From positions 115,140,545 to 115,204,544 of the forward strand of contig OX104111.1 in assembly GCA_944474755.1 (NCBI GenBank): a DNA stretch of 64,000 nt, read 5' to 3'. Numbering within the stretch: the stretch's first letter is position 1; each line of letters starts with the position of its first letter. A program made the position numbers and the translations under genes. Origin of the DNA: Limnoperna fortunei (lineage: Eukaryota > Mollusca > Bivalvia > Mytilida > Modiolidae). Positions 62,691 to 64,000 of this stretch are shown in pieces. The notes under the pieces were generated by a model that saw nothing but the letters and a program-made list of their open reading frames with translations, did no database searches and was not told where the DNA came from.

Positions 62691-64000
62691 CAAAACGTAT
62701 ATTGTGCAAACGCACATCATTTCAGTATAATGTTGGTATAAAGCAGCTATTGAGTTTTGCCCAACACAAGTATATCTACTGCAAGCACAATCCATGCATT
62801 GGATAAAACGCACCACATGTCATCGTGATGTTTGTATTGAGCAGAAATTGTGTTATATAAACCACAAGTATATCTAATGCAAGTACAATCCATGCATTGT
62901 TTAAAACTCACCACATATCAGTATGATGTTTGTATAGAGCAAACATTGAGTTATATGAAACACCAGTATATCTAATGCAAGTACAATCTATATATTTAGT
63001 TTTAGAGCACCACAGATCAGTCTGAAGTAAGTACAAAACGTACAATGTGTAAAACGGATCACATGTCAGTATGATATTTGTAAAAAGCAGCTATTGTGTT
63101 ATTGCACCACATGTTTATAAAATGCAAGTCGTAGACAGACATTGGGATAAACAGCATAACAAGTCAGTCTAAATGTAAATACAAAGCGTACATTCGGTAA
63201 AACGCACCGCATGTTAGTACGATGTTTGTATAAAGCAGACATTGTGTTATAGGCCCGACGATTATATTTTATGCAAGTACAATCCATACATTGTGTACAA
63301 CGCACCGCATGTTAATATGATGTCTGTATAGAGCAAACATTGCGTTATATGAACCACAAGTATATCTTATGCAAGTACAATCAATACGTTGCGTTGTACA
63401 GCACAACAGGTCATCTTGATATTATTCAAAACATACATTGTTGTTAAACGCACCAGATGTCGTTATGATGTCTGTAGAAAGCACACATTTTTTTATACCC
63501 ATCACGATTATATTTGATTGATTGATTGATTGAGTGGATGTATACTTTACGTTTAGCGAGCATTATTTCGGCTATTCAGGACGGGAACAAGTTTACAAAC
63601 AATAAATCAACTGAAAGTGGGGTGGGATGGGTCACGGGAAATACAATTTTGACTGCCACTGGAAAAGTATGGAGTTTTGGGTAGAGACGAAGAACGGCTA
63701 CAATGAAAATACTCTTTTTCGAAGTCTACAAAAAAGGTCTTTGTCGTCCAAGGAGCGTGGCACTCTCCAAACACGTTACCCACTACGGTCCGCGGTCAGG
63801 CTTTCCGTATTATGACCTAACAACACCACCCCACAACTAAAGGGTCCCAAATTCGCCAACTGGGGACGCGCTGGGCTGCTCTCTGGGTCGGGCACGGAGA
63901 ACCCTTTTGTTCAAATACAAATATATGTTATGCCAGTTCAATTCATACAGTACAACAAGTCAGTCTGATTTCAGGGTAAATCAGACGTAATATTCAGCCG

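Larger units (their letters stand above)
49465..63905 (-). repeat. Right satellite array, mirror of the left array
   Basis: The same ~98-bp monomers in reverse orientation (CCACATGTCAGTATGATGTT, then GAGCAGACATTGTGTTATAT, then ATGCAAGTACAATCCATGCA), with 9 copies of the ~400-bp module and 12 SINE fragments on the plus strand. The inner edge (49465-50150) matches the inner edge of the left array monomer by monomer. The outer edge appears to be reached near 63905, where a module breaks off into unrelated sequence. Confidence 0.85.
50155..63905 (+). repeat. Nine right-arm copies of the ~400-bp module
   Basis: Approximate copies: 50155-50560, 51548-51945, 52945-53345, 54388-54620, 56270-56505, 58152-58390, 60035-60270, 62000-62408 and 63530-63905. 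The four between 54 and 60.3 kb lack the first ~170 bases. The copy at 50249-50620 keeps the fused 123-codon frame and is the mirror partner of 42801-43172. The last copy ends abruptly after GGCACGGAGAACCCTT. Confidence 0.7.
27515..63910. repeat. Giant imperfect palindrome (~36 kb) with (TA)n centre
   Basis: Sequence left of about 46.6 kb recurs as its reverse complement on the right. Checked pairs include the block next to the centre (TCAGATATCTCGTAAACGAC at about 46523 against its complement near 46843), the SINE (44552-44790 minus, 48624-48865 plus), the 51-bp minisatellite (43949-44300 against 49125-49462) and the satellite arrays beyond. Arms are about 19 kb (left) and 17 kb (right); the spacer is a ~38-bp TA tract. 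The arms differ by substitutions and by indels of 9 to several hundred bases. Confidence 0.85.

Noticed and set aside
27977..63815. Several dozen open frames of 60-123 codons on both strands of the satellite arrays
   Set aside because: They recur with the repeat period, shift frame between monomers, vary freely in sequence and overlap on opposite strands. They reflect low stop content of the repeats, not genes; only the ~400-bp module is kept as a possible captured coding fragment.
27515..63910. Palindrome as a pure assembly mirror artefact
   Set aside because: The arms differ in higher-order repeat type, in indels and in substitutions spread along their length, which a duplicated or folded contig would not show. 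It remains formally possible that unit copy numbers are misassembled.

Overview
The window reads as nuclear DNA of a bivalve mollusc, most likely a marine mussel (Mytilidae-like). The evidence is: AT-rich sequence, a spliced animal gene, tRNA-derived SINEs with the 3' ending common in bivalves (GGCGTTAAACA plus a CAAA- or CAAT-rich tail), and dispersed repeats carrying the ACGCGCGT core that I associate with mussel genomes. The organism call is inference. There are no bacterial or viral genes.

Region 1 (1-8.1 kb) holds one complete-looking host gene on the minus strand, a C1GALT1-like core-1 beta-1,3-galactosyltransferase. It has three coding exons (8087-7997, 7477-6762, 525-388) with matching phases and consensus splice sites, and predicts 314 aa. 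The 6.2-kb second intron carries a SINE.

Region 2 (8.1-16.3 kb) is intergenic and repeat-rich. It holds a foldback-like pair of inverted GGGCGATTTT repeat blocks (9.9-12.0 kb), two tandem copies of an ACGCGCGT repeat (13.7-14.5 kb) and a decayed LINE reverse-transcriptase fragment (14.8-15.6 kb, minus).

Region 3 (16.3-25.8 kb) is a 9.5-kb PIF/Harbinger DNA transposon with matching terminal inverted repeats. It has two convergent spliced genes: a transposase (plus strand, all three DDE residues present, one frameshift, one missing segment) and the Myb/SANT-like partner protein (minus strand, six exons, one frameshift). Both frameshifts lie in 8-base homopolymers. A SINE sits in the last transposase intron, and a palindromic MITE-like element lies between the genes.

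Region 4 (27.5-63.9 kb) is the most unusual part: a giant imperfect palindrome centred on a (TA)n tract at about 46.6 kb. On each side lies a 2.65-kb non-satellite inner arm (with a 51-bp minisatellite and a SINE), then a long satellite array in mirror orientation. The array is built of ~98-bp monomers, a ~400-bp module with open frames next to a (CAAT)n tract, and a 5'-truncated SINE fragment. The two arms amplified different higher-order units: ~3.67 kb x ~1.8 and 2,833 bp x ~2.8 on the left, 1,883 bp x ~4 on the right. This argues for an old, real palindrome with later independent expansion rather than an assembly mirror artefact.

All coordinates come from reading the sequence by eye. Repeat boundaries are approximate to tens of bases; exon boundaries are meant to be exact.
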